This document shows positions 34,912 through 44,717 of a stretch of 64,000 bases of DNA, in pieces. The notes under the pieces were generated by a model that did not search any database, was not told the origin of the DNA, and saw nothing but the letters and a program-made list of their open reading frames with translations. The DNA comes from Leptothrix sp. (in: b-proteobacteria). Its GTDB lineage: Bacteria; Pseudomonadota; Gammaproteobacteria; Burkholderiales; Burkholderiaceae_C. Where the stretch lies: contig PNKV01000002.1 in the NCBI GenBank assembly GCA_013822685.1, positions 186,001 through 250,000 on the forward strand, given 5' to 3'. How positions within the stretch are numbered: position 1 is the stretch's first letter; each line of letters starts with the position of its first letter. Both the position numbers and the translations under genes were made by a program.

Positions 34912-36129
34912 TCATCGGCTGGATGGGGTGGGGGGCTTGAGGCGCCGGCGGGCGGCCTCCAGCAATTCGAGCGTGGGTGCCAGTTCGCGGTCGGAGCGTT
35001 TGGCCTTGTTGTCAAGGGCGCGTGCGAGGGCATCGGCGTCCAGGCCTGTGGCTTGGGCCAGGGCTCTGGCACGTGCGCCGCGCTCCAGGGTGGCGTAATT
35101 GGGCAGGTGGTTTTGGGCGGCCTCATTCAGGGCGCGAACCTGGGCAGTGTGCAAGGCATGGGCGCCGTGGTGGCTGAGGAATTGGGCGGTGCCTTTGACT
35201 TGCTCGGCGATGGAGCGGCGGCCATTCACCGGCTTGGCCGACAGCGGACCAAAGCGGACGGCCCCACGCCACAAAGCGGCGGCCACCGCCAGCAAGCCCA
35301 GCATCACGGCGACCCAGCCTTGGGTCCAAAGCCACGTGAGCAAGGGCGGGCGCGCCTCTTCAGACACAAACCAGATCTCTGTGCCTTTGCGCACTTGCAA
35401 GGTGGCCATGGCCAGCAGGGCGTTGTCCCCCAGCAGGACGTGGTCGTTGAGGAACAGCCGTTCGCTGGTGACCACGGTGACGCTGCCTTGGCCAACAGGT
35501 ATGCGCACCACGTCGTGGCCGCGGTCGCCTTCAATGGCCCATTGGAACGATGTTGGCGCCTTGATCCGGGGGTAGCCATGTCCGCCGCAGAGGCTGTATT
35601 CGCGCCGATCACCGTAAGCAGGTCTCACGCCTTCGGTTTCGATGACTTTGTCGCAGTCTGGGGCCTTGCGCTTTTGAAGCACCGAGGGCGCGGAGGCGGG
35701 GGCGGGCACTGGCTCTTTTGTTTCTTCCTCGTCTTCATCCTTATCTTCCCCATCATCCACCAGCCGGATGGGCAGCCAAGCCTGAAGGCGCTGGTTGTAG
35801 AGCATGTCGGCGTTCATGACGAGGTGGCCGCCGCCTTGCACCCAGGCTCGCAACAGGCGTTCGCGCTCCGGAAACAAATCCCAATGCCATGAGTTCAGCA
35901 ACAACGTTGCCTGGCGCGGCGGCATGCTGGACAGCTCTTTGGGGCTGACCACCTTGGCGCCCAGATGGCGCAGCAATTGCTGCGTGGCGTACAGCTCGTT
36001 GGTGAGTGCCTCGCCTTTGGGCGGTGTGGCGACGTCTTCGGTCACCCACTCGGTGCGGGTGGCGATCCAGGCGCCCACGGCCAGCAGCAGGGCCACCAGC
36101 AATGCCTTCAGCAAAAGATCGAGCTTCAC
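34912..36129 (-). CDS. DUF4350 domain membrane protein
   Basis: 405 residues. An N-terminal membrane helix (LLKALLVALLLAVGAWIA), a DUF4350 domain (LTNELYATQQLLRHLGAKVV, ATLLLNSWHWDLFPERERLLRAWVQGGGHLVMN), an acidic low-complexity stretch (DDGEDKDEDEEETKEP) followed by Pro/Ala linker, and a second helix (WVAVMLGLLAVAAALW) with a C-terminal cytosolic helical part. The Rossmann-like DUF4350 domain probably faces the periplasm. Overlaps the DUF4129 gene by ATGA. Confidence 0.9.
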   Translation of the reverse strand: MKLDLLLKALLVALLLAVGAWIATRTEWVTEDVATPPKGEALTNELYATQQLLRHLGAKVVSPKELSSMPPRQATLLLNSWHWDLFPERERLLRAWVQGGGHLVMNADMLYNQRLQAWLPIRLVDDGEDKDEDEEETKEPVPAPASAPSVLQKRKAPDCDKVIETEGVRPAYGDRREYSLCGGHGYPRIKAPTSFQWAIEGDRGHDVVRIPVGQGSVTVVTSERLFLNDHVLLGDNALLAMATLQVRKGTEIWFVSEEARPPLLTWLWTQGWVAVMLGLLAVAAALWRGAVRFGPLSAKPVNGRRSIAEQVKGTAQFLSHHGAHALHTAQVRALNEAAQNHLPNYATLERGARARALAQATGLDADALARALDNKAKRSDRELAPTLELLEAARRRLKPPTPSSR

Positions 36130-36872
36130 CGCTTGGCCTCCGGCTGGGGCGAGAGGGGGCTGAGGTGAACATCAAAGTCGGTGCACAGGGCCAGCACGCT
36201 GGCTGAATCGGGCATGCGTGCGCCATACACCGTGAGTTGCCAGGCGCTCACCAGTTGCGCCACAAAGGCGCTGCGGTCGGGGCTCAGGTTGCGCGCGGCC
36301 AGCTGCACGCATTCACCTTCGGTGCTGGCCGCGCGGATCGGCACGGCGTGATCGTGAACCAGCCTGGACAGGGCGCCACGGTACAACAGCGACAGTGCCG
36401 CATGGTGTTCGCCACGCAACCACAGGTCGCGCGCGGTGGCCCCGATCTCGTCGGGCAGGCTGTCCGGTCGGATGTCCAGCTCGCGAACGTGGCTGGGCAA
36501 CTTCAGCGTCTTGACCTTCGCCACGTCGGCACGCACCCTGATCCAGTGGCGCAAGCCGACCAGGAACAAGGCCACGGCAACGGCACCAAGTGCCCAGATG
36601 AGCAGGCGGCCCGCGTCCGCGATCCAACGCGCCATGCCGACCAACCACATGGGGGGCGTCTCGCTCTTGGCCGGCTTGGATTGCCAGTCGTCCATGTCCT
36701 TCAGGCGCAAGGTTTGCTCTTGGCGGGTGCCGCCGAGGTTGGGGTCCTTGCGGACCTGGTCGCGGGCTGATTGCACTTGCTCAAGCGATGGTGGTGGTGC
36801 CGTCTGGCCAAAGCCCAGGCCATGGCCAGCGCACAGGGCCAGCAGCAGGAGGGATGTGCGGCAAGTCTTCAT
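36126..36872 (-). CDS. DUF4129 domain membrane protein
   Basis: 248 residues from the ATG at 36872. Signal-like start (TSLLLLALCAGHGLGFG), periplasmic segment with LEQVQSARDQVRKDPNLGG, one membrane helix (LLIWALGAVAVALFLVGL), and a cytosolic DUF4129 tail with ARDLWLRGEHHAALSLLYRGAL and TEGECVQLA. DUF4129 tails are widespread in transglutaminase and MoxR operons. Four bases separate it from the preceding gene, and it overlaps the next by ATGA. Confidence 0.9.
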   Translation of the reverse strand: MKTCRTSLLLLALCAGHGLGFGQTAPPPSLEQVQSARDQVRKDPNLGGTRQEQTLRLKDMDDWQSKPAKSETPPMWLVGMARWIADAGRLLIWALGAVAVALFLVGLRHWIRVRADVAKVKTLKLPSHVRELDIRPDSLPDEIGATARDLWLRGEHHAALSLLYRGALSRLVHDHAVPIRAASTEGECVQLAARNLSPDRSAFVAQLVSAWQLTVYGARMPDSASVLALCTDFDVHLSPLSPQPEAKR

Positions 36873-36876
36873 CGGA

Positions 36877-37611
36877 TCAAGCACTGAACGCACGCCGGAA
36901 CTCCTGTTCGACGTCCCAGGCCTCAAGCTCGACACGGCGATTGAGGTACATGGCAAAGCCGGACGCCACGTAGAACGGCTCCAGCACACACACCACCACC
37001 GCATAAGCCAGTGTGCCCAACACCGATGTCAGGACGTGGTCGGAACTGGTCAGCCACTGGAAAAACCCCAGTCCGCCGCCATTGGGGGCCAGCCAGATCA
37101 GCACGCCGACCAGGCCGATATTCAGCACCATCTCCGCGGTGGCAAAGACGGTGTGCATCAGGCTGGCCTCCCACCGCTGGCCGGACAGCAATTGCGAGCT
37201 GCGCTGGCGCAAGGCGCGGCCGGATTGGCCCTCCAGTTGATAGATGGGCTGCGTGAAAGACCGCCAGGGCGACAGCCGGCGAAAGGTGAGGGTGCGGGGC
37301 AACTGCTGCCACCAGACGCTGGAGCGGGCATGCCACAAATCCTTGAAGGTGCTTGACTGCCCGAACAAGGCGCGCGAGAGCACGAACAGCACGCTGCGGT
37401 CCAGCCAGGGCTTGAGCCAGAAGATGAGCAGGCCGGGCAGCCACGGGGCGATCTCGACCGTGGACAGGGCCAGCAGCATGACCACCCCAAAGACCGGGCC
37501 GCAGGTGCGCCAGACCGAGCGGGCGTGGGTCTGCACCAGCAGCACGCCCAAGTCCGAGGCCTCGGACATGCTGCGCGGGCGCAGCTCAACCGTCAGCGCA
37601 TCAATCCGCAT
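36877..37611 (-). CDS. Conserved membrane protein of the MoxR cluster
   Basis: 244 residues, about five hydrophobic segments (VFGVVMLLALSTVEIAPWLPGLLIFWL, VLFVLSRALFG, VLNIGLVGVLIWLAP, VLGTLAYAVVVCVLEPFYVAS). Begins MRIDALTVELRPRSMSEASDLG and ends YLNRRVELEAWDVEQEFRRAF, a cytosolic amphipathic tail. I do not know a named family; it occurs with SpoIIM-like and DUF4129 genes. It overlaps the SpoIIM-like gene by 11 bases. Confidence 0.85.
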   Translation of the reverse strand: MRIDALTVELRPRSMSEASDLGVLLVQTHARSVWRTCGPVFGVVMLLALSTVEIAPWLPGLLIFWLKPWLDRSVLFVLSRALFGQSSTFKDLWHARSSVWWQQLPRTLTFRRLSPWRSFTQPIYQLEGQSGRALRQRSSQLLSGQRWEASLMHTVFATAEMVLNIGLVGVLIWLAPNGGGLGFFQWLTSSDHVLTSVLGTLAYAVVVCVLEPFYVASGFAMYLNRRVELEAWDVEQEFRRAFSA

Positions 37612-38614
37612 TCGCGCTCCTGGCCGGGCGCCCTTGCCAGCCCAGATAAGCGATCACCAGGGCCCAGCAAGTAGCCCCCACGCCATACTTGACGCCAGGC
37701 GCCACCCAGCGGGCCGACGACCAGAAGGCCTCGACCGCAGCCGCGATCAACAGCAGGCCCATCACGCCGTAGACGACGGTGATGGCATCCTTGGCTGCGT
37801 GCTTGAGTGACTCAAGCCGGGTGAGGCGCCCTGGCGACAGCAAGGCGTTCCCCAGGCGCAAGCCCGCCGCGCCCGACAGCACGATGGCGGTGAGCTCGAA
37901 TGCCGAGTGGGTGACCACGAAAGAGTAGAAGGTTTCAGAGTAGCCGCGCGCGGTGAGGTAGCCGGCCACCGCGCCGATGGACTGCCCGTTGAAGACCAGG
38001 TAGAACAAGCTGCCCAGACCCCAGAAAAGCCCGCTGGCAAAGCATTGGAAGCCGATGCCGATGTTGTGCTGAATGTAGTAGCCGAACATCTGCCAGTCGG
38101 TCGAGGCGTGCCGTTGTTGGCCGATGGACCGGTCGTTGTCGCCATACATGCTGTCGAAGTTCTGGACTTCGTCGGCGTCCATCAGGTGCAGCACAAAGCC
38201 GGGGTCCAGGTAGGTGGTCCAGCCAATCGCCAGCATGGGGATCACGAACAACAAAGTGGCCACCAGCAAGTACCAGCGGTGGCCGCGCACACTTTGCGGA
38301 AAATCGACCAGCACCAGTTGCTTCAGGCGCGCCACGCCGTAGTCATGCTGGCGGTACATCAGGCGGTGCCCGCGCTGGGTCAGCATCTCAAGGCGCTGAG
38401 TCAGGTGGATGGGGTAGGCGCGTGCCTGTGCCAAGGCCAGGTGCTCGCAACTGCGCCGGTACAGCGCAGCCACGCGGGCGCCGTCCACCGCCGGCACGGG
38501 CGGCTCGCCGCGTTGGGGCTTCTTGATGTTCTTCAGGCCTTCCAGGCGGTCCAGCGCTGCTTCAAGCTCGGCCCAGATGGCGGAGTGGTTCTTCTCGAAC
38601 TGCAATGGTGTCAT
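37601..38614 (-). CDS. SpoIIM-like (stage II sporulation protein M family) membrane protein
   Basis: 337 residues from the ATG at 38614. A cytosolic helical N-terminus (MTPLQFEKNHSAIWAELEAAL) is followed by membrane segments YLLVATLLFVIPMLAIGWT, FQCFASGLFWGLGSLFYLVFNG, FYSFVVTHSAFELTAIVLSGAAGL and two near the end. The HSAFELTAI block is the family hallmark (DUF95). In spore formers SpoIIM supports peptidoglycan hydrolysis; in this non-sporulating lineage it may act in a membrane complex with MoxR. Overlaps the RDD gene by ATGA. Confidence 0.92.
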   Translation of the reverse strand: MTPLQFEKNHSAIWAELEAALDRLEGLKNIKKPQRGEPPVPAVDGARVAALYRRSCEHLALAQARAYPIHLTQRLEMLTQRGHRLMYRQHDYGVARLKQLVLVDFPQSVRGHRWYLLVATLLFVIPMLAIGWTTYLDPGFVLHLMDADEVQNFDSMYGDNDRSIGQQRHASTDWQMFGYYIQHNIGIGFQCFASGLFWGLGSLFYLVFNGQSIGAVAGYLTARGYSETFYSFVVTHSAFELTAIVLSGAAGLRLGNALLSPGRLTRLESLKHAAKDAITVVYGVMGLLLIAAAVEAFWSSARWVAPGVKYGVGATCWALVIAYLGWQGRPARSANAD

Positions 38615-39333
38615 GGCGAACCGCCTCCCTGGCGGTGGCCCAGCAGCCATTGCGCCACGCTTTGCAATCGCCGCGTGGCATCGTGCTCGCCTTTGGCATG
38701 CAGACCGGTTTCCTGGCGGGTCACCGAGTTGGCCAGCACCGCCAGTTCATCCAGCCTGGCGGCGGTCAATCGGCCCGAGCGCCCGGCCCACGAGATGATG
38801 GCGGCTTGCTCGCCTGGTGACAGCTTTCGGGCGGGGGGCGTGGCCGGTGCGGGTGGCGGCACGCCATGCAGTTGCACAGTCTGGTGGTAAACCACCAAGG
38901 TGCCTGCCGCCAGATCGCCCAAGCGCTTGAAATCGCGCCGGGTGATCATGCACAGCATGCCGGCCGCATAGCCCAGGGGCAGGAAATCCGCGGCGCGCAG
39001 CAGGTTGCGCGTGATCGAGGCCGCCGGGGTGATGGGCAGGCCTGAATCCATCACCACGTGCAGGCCCAGCATGCGTTTGCCTGGCGTGGCCCCCGATTTG
39101 GTCATCTCGAACAGAACCGGGTAAAACCACTCCAGCGCGAAATACAGGATCATCAGGAAGGCCGACCCCACGCCACCCATGGGGCGGGCGATGAGGGCCG
39201 CGAAAAAGAAGATGACCAGGCGAATGCCGGCATCGACCAGGTAGGCCAGGGAGCGGGACATCACGCCTGCAGGCCGCAGGGACAAGGCGATGCCCTCAGG
39301 CGTTTCGGCGGTGTAGAGCGTGTCGAGCGACAT
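38611..39333 (-). CDS. RDD family membrane protein
   Basis: 240 residues, first gene of the seven-gene operon. RDD domain: RSLAYLVDAGIRLVIFFFAAL with the Arg-Asp pattern, FEMTKSGATPGKRMLGLHVV, and RNLLRAADFLPLGYAAGMLCMI. Three membrane helices and a cytosolic C-terminal part. Role unknown; RDD proteins often accompany MoxR/DUF58/SpoIIM sets. Confidence 0.93.
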   Translation of the reverse strand: MSLDTLYTAETPEGIALSLRPAGVMSRSLAYLVDAGIRLVIFFFAALIARPMGGVGSAFLMILYFALEWFYPVLFEMTKSGATPGKRMLGLHVVMDSGLPITPAASITRNLLRAADFLPLGYAAGMLCMITRRDFKRLGDLAAGTLVVYHQTVQLHGVPPPAPATPPARKLSPGEQAAIISWAGRSGRLTAARLDELAVLANSVTRQETGLHAKGEHDATRRLQSVAQWLLGHRQGGGSP

Positions 39334-39389
39334 CAGGCTTGAATCACCAACTTGCTCCCTCCCGAGCGTGGTTTGATGGAAAGATCTTA

Positions 39390-41777
39390 TCAGGCGGTCA
39401 GCGCGGGCAAATCGGTGCGATACCAGGTTTCAAAGTCATCGGCCGGCATGGGTTTGGCAAAGTGGTAGCCCTGCCCGAAATCGCAGCCGGCCTCGGTCAG
39501 CAAGGCGCGTTGCTCGGCGGTTTCCACACCTTCGGCCACGACCAGCATGCCCAGTTCATGCGCCATCACGATGATGGCTTTGCACAGCGCCAGGTTCTTG
39601 GAGGCAGGTGCCAGCCCGCGCACAAAGGTCTGGTCGATCTTCAGGTAGTCGATGTCGAACTTCTGCAGGTAGGACAGCGAGGAGTAGCCGGTGCCAAAGT
39701 CGTCCAGCGACACACTGATGCCCGCCTGGCGCAGCGCCCGCAATTGGCCGCTCACACCGTCATTGGCCTCCAGCAGCAGCCCTTCTGTGATCTCCACCGC
39801 CATGCTCTGGCCGGGCAGCTCCAGCTTGTCCAGGTGCGCAAACCACTGTTGCAGGGTGTTGTCTTCATGCCGGAACTGGACCGGCGATTTGTTCACGCTG
39901 ATCTGGAAGTCTGGCTGGTATTGCCCCCGCCAGCGCTTGACCTGGGCCGCAGACTGGCGGAACACCCAATCGCCAATCTCGTTGATCAGGCCACTCGACT
40001 CCGCAATGGGGATGAAGATGGCCGGGCTGACCAGGCCGCGCGTGGGGTGCTGCCAGCGGATCAAGGCCTCGGCCTTGTGGACCCGGCCGGTTTGCAGATC
40101 GACGATGGGTTGGTAGAACACCCTGAACTGCTGGTCCGTCAGGGCCACGCGCAGGTCGTTGGTCAGGCGCACGCGCGTTTGCGCGGCCTCTTGCAGTGAT
40201 TGCGTGAAGTAACTGAAGCGGCTGCGGCCATGGTCCTTGGCCACGTACATGGCCTGGTCGGCCTGCTTGAACAAGTCCTCAATCTCGGTGGCATCGTCCG
40301 GGAAGAAGGTGATGCCGATGCTGGCCGACACGTAAGCGCGCTCGTTGCCCAGCTGGAAGACCTCGCCCAGGACGGCAATGATGTCCTGCGCGATTTGCTC
40401 GACCCGGGGCAGCTTGTCCAGCTCAGGCAGGACCACGGTGAACTCGTCACCACCGAGGCGAGCCACGGTGTCGGAGTCGCGCACGCAGTGGCGGATTCGG
40501 TGTGCGGCTTCCACCAGCAGCATGTCGCCGTGGTCGTGGCCCAACGTGTCATTCACCTCCTTGAAGTGGTCCAGGTCAATGAACATCACGGCCACGGATT
40601 GCCCGTCGCGTTTGCACTTCTTGATGTCCTGTTCCAGGCGGTCGCGCAGCATCCGGCGGTTGGGCAGGCCGGTCAGGCCGTCGTAGTTGGCTTGTTGCCA
40701 GATCAAGGCCTCGGATTGCTTGCGGCTCGTGATGTCGGTTTGCGTGCCAATCATGCGTTCCGGGCGACCGCCTGCATCGCGGGCAATCACCAGCCCGCGG
40801 GTCAGGAGCCATTTCCAGCTGCCGTCCTTGCAGCGAACCCGGTGCTCACTGGCATGGGTGGGGGTGAGCCCCTCCAGGTGAGCCAACCGGTCTTCCTTCA
40901 GGCTGGGCAGGTCTTCGGGATGGATGAGGTGGTCTAGTTCGTCGATGTCTTGGGGCAACTCACCAGGCTCGTAGCCGCACATCTCTGTGAACCTGTCTGA
41001 GAAGATGATCTTGCGCTGCGTGAGGTCGCAGTCCCAGACGCCGTCGCCAGTGCTTTCCAGGGCGAGCTTCCAGCGGGCATCGTTGGCGCGCAGGGCAGCC
41101 TCGGACATCTCGCGCGCCGCGGCATCTTTTTTCACCCGGTCGAGCGATTTCTCCAGCCCCTGAAGCAGCGTTGCGCACGATATGGCGATCAAGGACGCGA
41201 CGAACATGAAGTTCGCTGTGATGACGCCCCACTTGCTGAGGGACTGGCCCTGAAACCCGGCGAGCTGGAAATTGGCATTGGCCAGGTAGCCCACCAGGAA
41301 CAAGGTCAGCGCATCCAGGGCCAAGGCGAGCAAGGCGCCACGCAAGCCCACCAGCAAGGCGGCCATCACCGGAAAGGCCATCAGGTAGATCTGGCTGACC
41401 GGGCCGATGTTGACCAGCAACACCACGCCCACGGCATACAGCACCAGCAACAAGCTCCAGGCGCGGAAATGAAAACTCAGCCCACGTTTGCGCCACATGA
41501 ACACGACCCAGGCCAGCGCCAGGGCGTCTACCGCGGCGATGGCGGTCTGGCCTTCTCGCCAGGCTTGAATCACGCTGGGCACGGCGGTGAGTGAGCCCAT
41601 CACCAACGCGACCATCAAAATGGCGGTCAGCAGCCGATCACGCCAGTCGTGGATGTCCCTGAGGGCGATGTCAGGCCCGAGGAACTTCTGGCGGATGGTG
41701 CGGCATGCGCTCACGGATCTGGCCCTTGGATGTTTGTGATCGGCGGGCGTGCCTGTGCGCATTGAAGCGAAGCCCAT
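39390..41777 (-). CDS. PAS-GGDEF-EAL protein (c-di-GMP synthesis and breakdown)
   Basis: 795 residues. Five or six N-terminal membrane helices (about 48-205), PAS domain (about 232-355, WKLALESTGDGVWDCDL to GTQTDITSRKQSE), GGDEF domain (about 360-520) with intact GGDEF at 442-446 and an intact inhibitory RXXD (433-436), EAL domain (about 535-790) with Glu-Ala-Leu at 570-572, DDFGTGYSSLSYL and KIDQTFVRGL. Both enzymatic signatures are complete, so cyclase and phosphodiesterase activity are both possible. Start at 41777 or at the next ATG (41762). Confidence 0.95.
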   Translation of the reverse strand: MGFASMRTGTPADHKHPRARSVSACRTIRQKFLGPDIALRDIHDWRDRLLTAILMVALVMGSLTAVPSVIQAWREGQTAIAAVDALALAWVVFMWRKRGLSFHFRAWSLLLVLYAVGVVLLVNIGPVSQIYLMAFPVMAALLVGLRGALLALALDALTLFLVGYLANANFQLAGFQGQSLSKWGVITANFMFVASLIAISCATLLQGLEKSLDRVKKDAAAREMSEAALRANDARWKLALESTGDGVWDCDLTQRKIIFSDRFTEMCGYEPGELPQDIDELDHLIHPEDLPSLKEDRLAHLEGLTPTHASEHRVRCKDGSWKWLLTRGLVIARDAGGRPERMIGTQTDITSRKQSEALIWQQANYDGLTGLPNRRMLRDRLEQDIKKCKRDGQSVAVMFIDLDHFKEVNDTLGHDHGDMLLVEAAHRIRHCVRDSDTVARLGGDEFTVVLPELDKLPRVEQIAQDIIAVLGEVFQLGNERAYVSASIGITFFPDDATEIEDLFKQADQAMYVAKDHGRSRFSYFTQSLQEAAQTRVRLTNDLRVALTDQQFRVFYQPIVDLQTGRVHKAEALIRWQHPTRGLVSPAIFIPIAESSGLINEIGDWVFRQSAAQVKRWRGQYQPDFQISVNKSPVQFRHEDNTLQQWFAHLDKLELPGQSMAVEITEGLLLEANDGVSGQLRALRQAGISVSLDDFGTGYSSLSYLQKFDIDYLKIDQTFVRGLAPASKNLALCKAIIVMAHELGMLVVAEGVETAEQRALLTEAGCDFGQGYHFAKPMPADDFETWYRTDLPALTA

Positions 41778-41863
41778 GCCAGCCCGGATTATTTCTCCGG
41801 GTCGTGCGGTATATCGGCGGGCTGGGCCAGAAATTGAGCGCCGCTGCGTTGGCGGCGTTCAAT

Positions 41864-42664
41864 TCACTTCACAAGGCGATTGAGCTCTTCGGCGTTGAAC
41901 TGCTCGGTGGTTTGCGCATCGCAAGGCAGGCAATCGCGGCCCGCCTCGGTCTTGGCTTCATGGGCCAGTTTTTCGATGGCGCGCCAGATCAGGGTGATTT
42001 GGTGCTCGTGCCCCGAGGCGTGGTCGATCAGGCCGCGCATGGCCTGGGAGAGCGGGTCGTCGCCTTCGGTCACGCCATAAGCCGAGAAGCCCAAACGGGC
42101 GGCCAAGGCTTCGCGTTCGGCCTGTTTGGCATCCAGCACCGCCACCTTGGCCACAATGATGCGGGCGGGGTTGCCCACGGCCGTGGCGCCGGGCGGCACC
42201 GGCTTGGTCACCACGGCATTGGAGCCCACGCGGGCGCCATCGCCAACAGTGAAGCCGCCCAGAACCTGCGCGTTGGCGCCAATGATCACGCCTTTGCCCA
42301 AGGTGGGGTGGCGCTTGGCGCCCTTGCTGAGCGAGGTGCCGCCCAGCGTCACGCCCTGGTAGATGGTGCAGTCGTCACCAATCTCGGCCGTCTCGCCCAC
42401 CACCACCCCCATGCCGTGATCGATGAAGACCCGCCGGCCGATGGTGGCGCCAGGGTGGATCTCGATGCCGGTGAGAAAACGGTTGTAGTTGGACAAGAAG
42501 CGCCCCAGCCACTTCATGCCATGCGTCCAGCACCAGTTGGCGCCGCGGTGCATGGCCAGTGCGTGCAGGCCGGGGTAGCAGGTCAGCACCTCCCAGGCCG
42601 TGCGAGCGGCGGGATCGCGTTCAAGGATGCAGGCGATGTCTTCTCGCAGGCGGGAAAAGAGCAT
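41864..42664 (-). CDS. cysE: Serine O-acetyltransferase CysE
   Basis: 266 residues. Makes O-acetylserine from serine and acetyl-CoA, the carbon acceptor for sulfide and the source of the CysB inducer. N-terminal helical domain ([35 protein letters not shown]) and left-handed beta-helix with [34 protein letters not shown]; His in FIDHGMG is catalytic. The window holds a second, EpsC-type, serine acetyltransferase at 51178. Confidence 0.96.
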   Translation of the reverse strand: MLFSRLREDIACILERDPAARTAWEVLTCYPGLHALAMHRGANWCWTHGMKWLGRFLSNYNRFLTGIEIHPGATIGRRVFIDHGMGVVVGETAEIGDDCTIYQGVTLGGTSLSKGAKRHPTLGKGVIIGANAQVLGGFTVGDGARVGSNAVVTKPVPPGATAVGNPARIIVAKVAVLDAKQAEREALAARLGFSAYGVTEGDDPLSQAMRGLIDHASGHEHQITLIWRAIEKLAHEAKTEAGRDCLPCDAQTTEQFNAEELNRLVK

Positions 42665-42679
42665 GGGGTGTATTTGTTA

Positions 42680-43462
42680 TTACTTATCCGATGAAGCTGG
42701 TGAGTTTAGCGAATGCGCTGGCGGTGTGCTGTCCAGCATTGCCTTGGCCACGCCACGCAGAATGTGGATCTCTTCCTGGCGAACCTGGGCGCGGTTGAAC
42801 AATTGATTGAGCCGGGGCATCAGCTTCTTGGGGGCGGCTGGGTCCAGGAATCCCAGGTGGACCAAGGCTTTTTCCCAATGCGAAAGCAAGCCTTGCACGG
42901 CGGCCCCATCGGCCAGTTCGGGATCGGGCGTGCGTGCGCTGACACCGAAACCGCCCAGCGCCTGCCGCCATTCGTAGGAGAGCAGTTGCACCGCTTGCGC
43001 CAGGTTCAACGAGCCATAGTGGGGGTTGGTAGGGATGCTCATCACGGCGTGGCAACGGTAGGCGTCCTCATTGGACAGGCCATGGCGCTCACTGCCAAAA
43101 ACCAGCCCCAGACGGGGGACTGGGGTTTGCGCCGCCAAGGCGGCGAAGCCCTCCCGGGGTGTCAGGGTGGGCGGGCCGAAGTCGCGCGGCGTCATGGCGG
43201 TGCCGATGGCAAAGGTGACGCCGTCCAGAGCCTGCTCCAAGGTGTCCACCACGCGGGCGCGGACCAGGATGTCGGCCGCGCCGCTGGCCAGCGCCACGGT
43301 TTCTTCCTGGATGAGCACATCGGCAAAACGCGGGCGCACCAGCACCAGATCGGAGAAGCCCATCACTTTCATGGCCCGTGCCGTGGCCCCCACATTGCCA
43401 GGGTGGCTGGTGCCGATCAGGATGAATCGGGTGGGGTCGGAGCGGTCGGGGATTGAATTCAT
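42680..43462 (-). CDS. trmJ: tRNA (cytidine/uridine-2'-O-)-methyltransferase TrmJ
   Basis: 260 residues from the ATG at 43462, which has GAAG nearby; an ATG at 43492 adds ten residues. SPOUT-fold methyltransferase acting on position 32 of tRNAs. FILIGTSHPGNVGATARAMKVMGF, LVFGSERHGLSNEDAYRC (SAM-binding knot) and IPTNPHYGSLNLAQAVQLLSYEW are diagnostic. Divergent from suhB, as in other Burkholderiales. Confidence 0.94.
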   Translation of the reverse strand: MNSIPDRSDPTRFILIGTSHPGNVGATARAMKVMGFSDLVLVRPRFADVLIQEETVALASGAADILVRARVVDTLEQALDGVTFAIGTAMTPRDFGPPTLTPREGFAALAAQTPVPRLGLVFGSERHGLSNEDAYRCHAVMSIPTNPHYGSLNLAQAVQLLSYEWRQALGGFGVSARTPDPELADGAAVQGLLSHWEKALVHLGFLDPAAPKKLMPRLNQLFNRAQVRQEEIHILRGVAKAMLDSTPPAHSLNSPASSDK

Positions 43463-43638
43463 GGCTTCAAGAACATGCACCAAGTCCTTCATTCAATGAG
43501 GATTTCGCTTGAAGAGGGGGTGCAAAAAGCGGGAGGGATCGATACAATGGAGGATTGTCCCTCGTTCTTTGATCATCGCTGCGCGTCTCTTGCCGTTGGC
43601 CTGTCCGGTTGTTCTGGTCAGGTGGCTTTCATCTTTTC

Positions 43639-43657
43639 TGTACGGTTTTGTACGGTT
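43639..43657 (+). repeat. Direct repeat TGTACGGTT in front of suhB
   Basis: TGTACGGTT occurs at 43639 and 43649, one helical turn apart, 15 bases before the suhB start. It may be an operator half-site pair or chance. Confidence 0.3.
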
Positions 43658-43671
43658 CCCAAGGTCTTTCC

Positions 43672-44670
43672 ATGTCCCAAGCCCTGCATCCCATGCTCAA
43701 CATCGCCATCAAAGCTGCACGCGCAGCCGGGGCGATCATCAACCGGGCATCGCTCGATGTAGAGCGCCTCACGGTCACGTCCAAGTCGCACAACGACTTC
43801 GTCACCGAGGTGGACCAGGCTGCAGAGCACGCGATCATCACCACGCTCCTTGAGGCGTATCCCGGCCACGGCATCCTGGCCGAAGAATCGGGCAGCGAGT
43901 TCGGCGCCAAGGACAGCGACTACGTCTGGATCATCGATCCGCTCGACGGCACCACCAACTTCATCCACGGCCTGCCCATGTACGCCGTGTCGATCGCGCT
44001 GAGCTTCCGCGGCCAGATCCAGCAGGCTGTGGTGTACGACCCCAGCCGCAACGACATGTTCTACGCCTCCAAGGGCCGCGGTGCTTTCCTGAATGACCGC
44101 CGTCTGCGCGTGTCCAAGCGCACCCGCTTGCTGGATTGCCTGATTGGCACCGGCTTTCCTTTCCGCAAGGGCGACAACTTCCAGCGCTATCTGAAGATGT
44201 TCGAAGAGGTGATGGCCGCCTGCGCTGGCGTGCGCCGTCCGGGTGCCGCTTCTCTGGACCTGTGCTACGTGGCCGCCGGCTGGTACGACGGCTTCTTTGA
44301 AACGGGCCTGAGCCCTTGGGACGCCGCCGCGGGCGCCTTGATCGTCACCGAGGCCGGTGGCCTGATCGGCAACTTCACCGGCGAGTCCGACTTCTTGTAC
44401 CGCCGCGAAGTGTTGGCGGGCAGCCCGCGCATCTACGGCCAGCTGGTCAAGATCTTGTCGCCTTACAGCACCATTCCTGAGCAATTGGCCAAGGAAGCCG
44501 CCGCGTTGGCCGGTGAGGGCGGGGACGAGGCTGAAGGCAATGCAGCCCTGGAGGCCTTGAAGCAGGCTGCTGCGCCCACCGCAGGCGAGGCGCCCACCCG
44601 CACCCGCATCAAGGCCACCCCGCGCACGTTTGACCGCCTGCGCGAAGATGGTGGTTCTGGCCGCCGCTGA
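43672..44670 (+). CDS. suhB: Inositol monophosphatase family protein SuhB
   Basis: 332 residues from the ATG at 43672, AAGG upstream. Mg2+-dependent phosphatase; in E. coli SuhB also joins the rRNA antitermination complex. Metal sites: [25 protein letters not shown] and [17 protein letters not shown]. The body ends near residue 270, and about 60 extra Ala/Glu/Arg-rich residues follow ([17 protein letters not shown], then [16 protein letters not shown]), a longer tail than in E. coli. Confidence 0.94.
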   Translation: MSQALHPMLNIAIKAARAAGAIINRASLDVERLTVTSKSHNDFVTEVDQAAEHAIITTLLEAYPGHGILAEESGSEFGAKDSDYVWIIDPLDGTTNFIHGLPMYAVSIALSFRGQIQQAVVYDPSRNDMFYASKGRGAFLNDRRLRVSKRTRLLDCLIGTGFPFRKGDNFQRYLKMFEEVMAACAGVRRPGAASLDLCYVAAGWYDGFFETGLSPWDAAAGALIVTEAGGLIGNFTGESDFLYRREVLAGSPRIYGQLVKILSPYSTIPEQLAKEAAALAGEGGDEAEGNAALEALKQAAAPTAGEAPTRTRIKATPRTFDRLREDGGSGRR

Positions 44671-44717
44671 AAGGCGCCACCAAGGTGAGGTGAGGCTTGC
44701 AGGGTGGGGCGACGAGC

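Noticed and set aside
41787..41806. Short inverted repeat CCCGGA/TCCGGG between cysE and the GGDEF-EAL gene
   Set aside because: Only six pairs, no T tract, and it lies just upstream of the next gene; too weak to call a terminator or operator.
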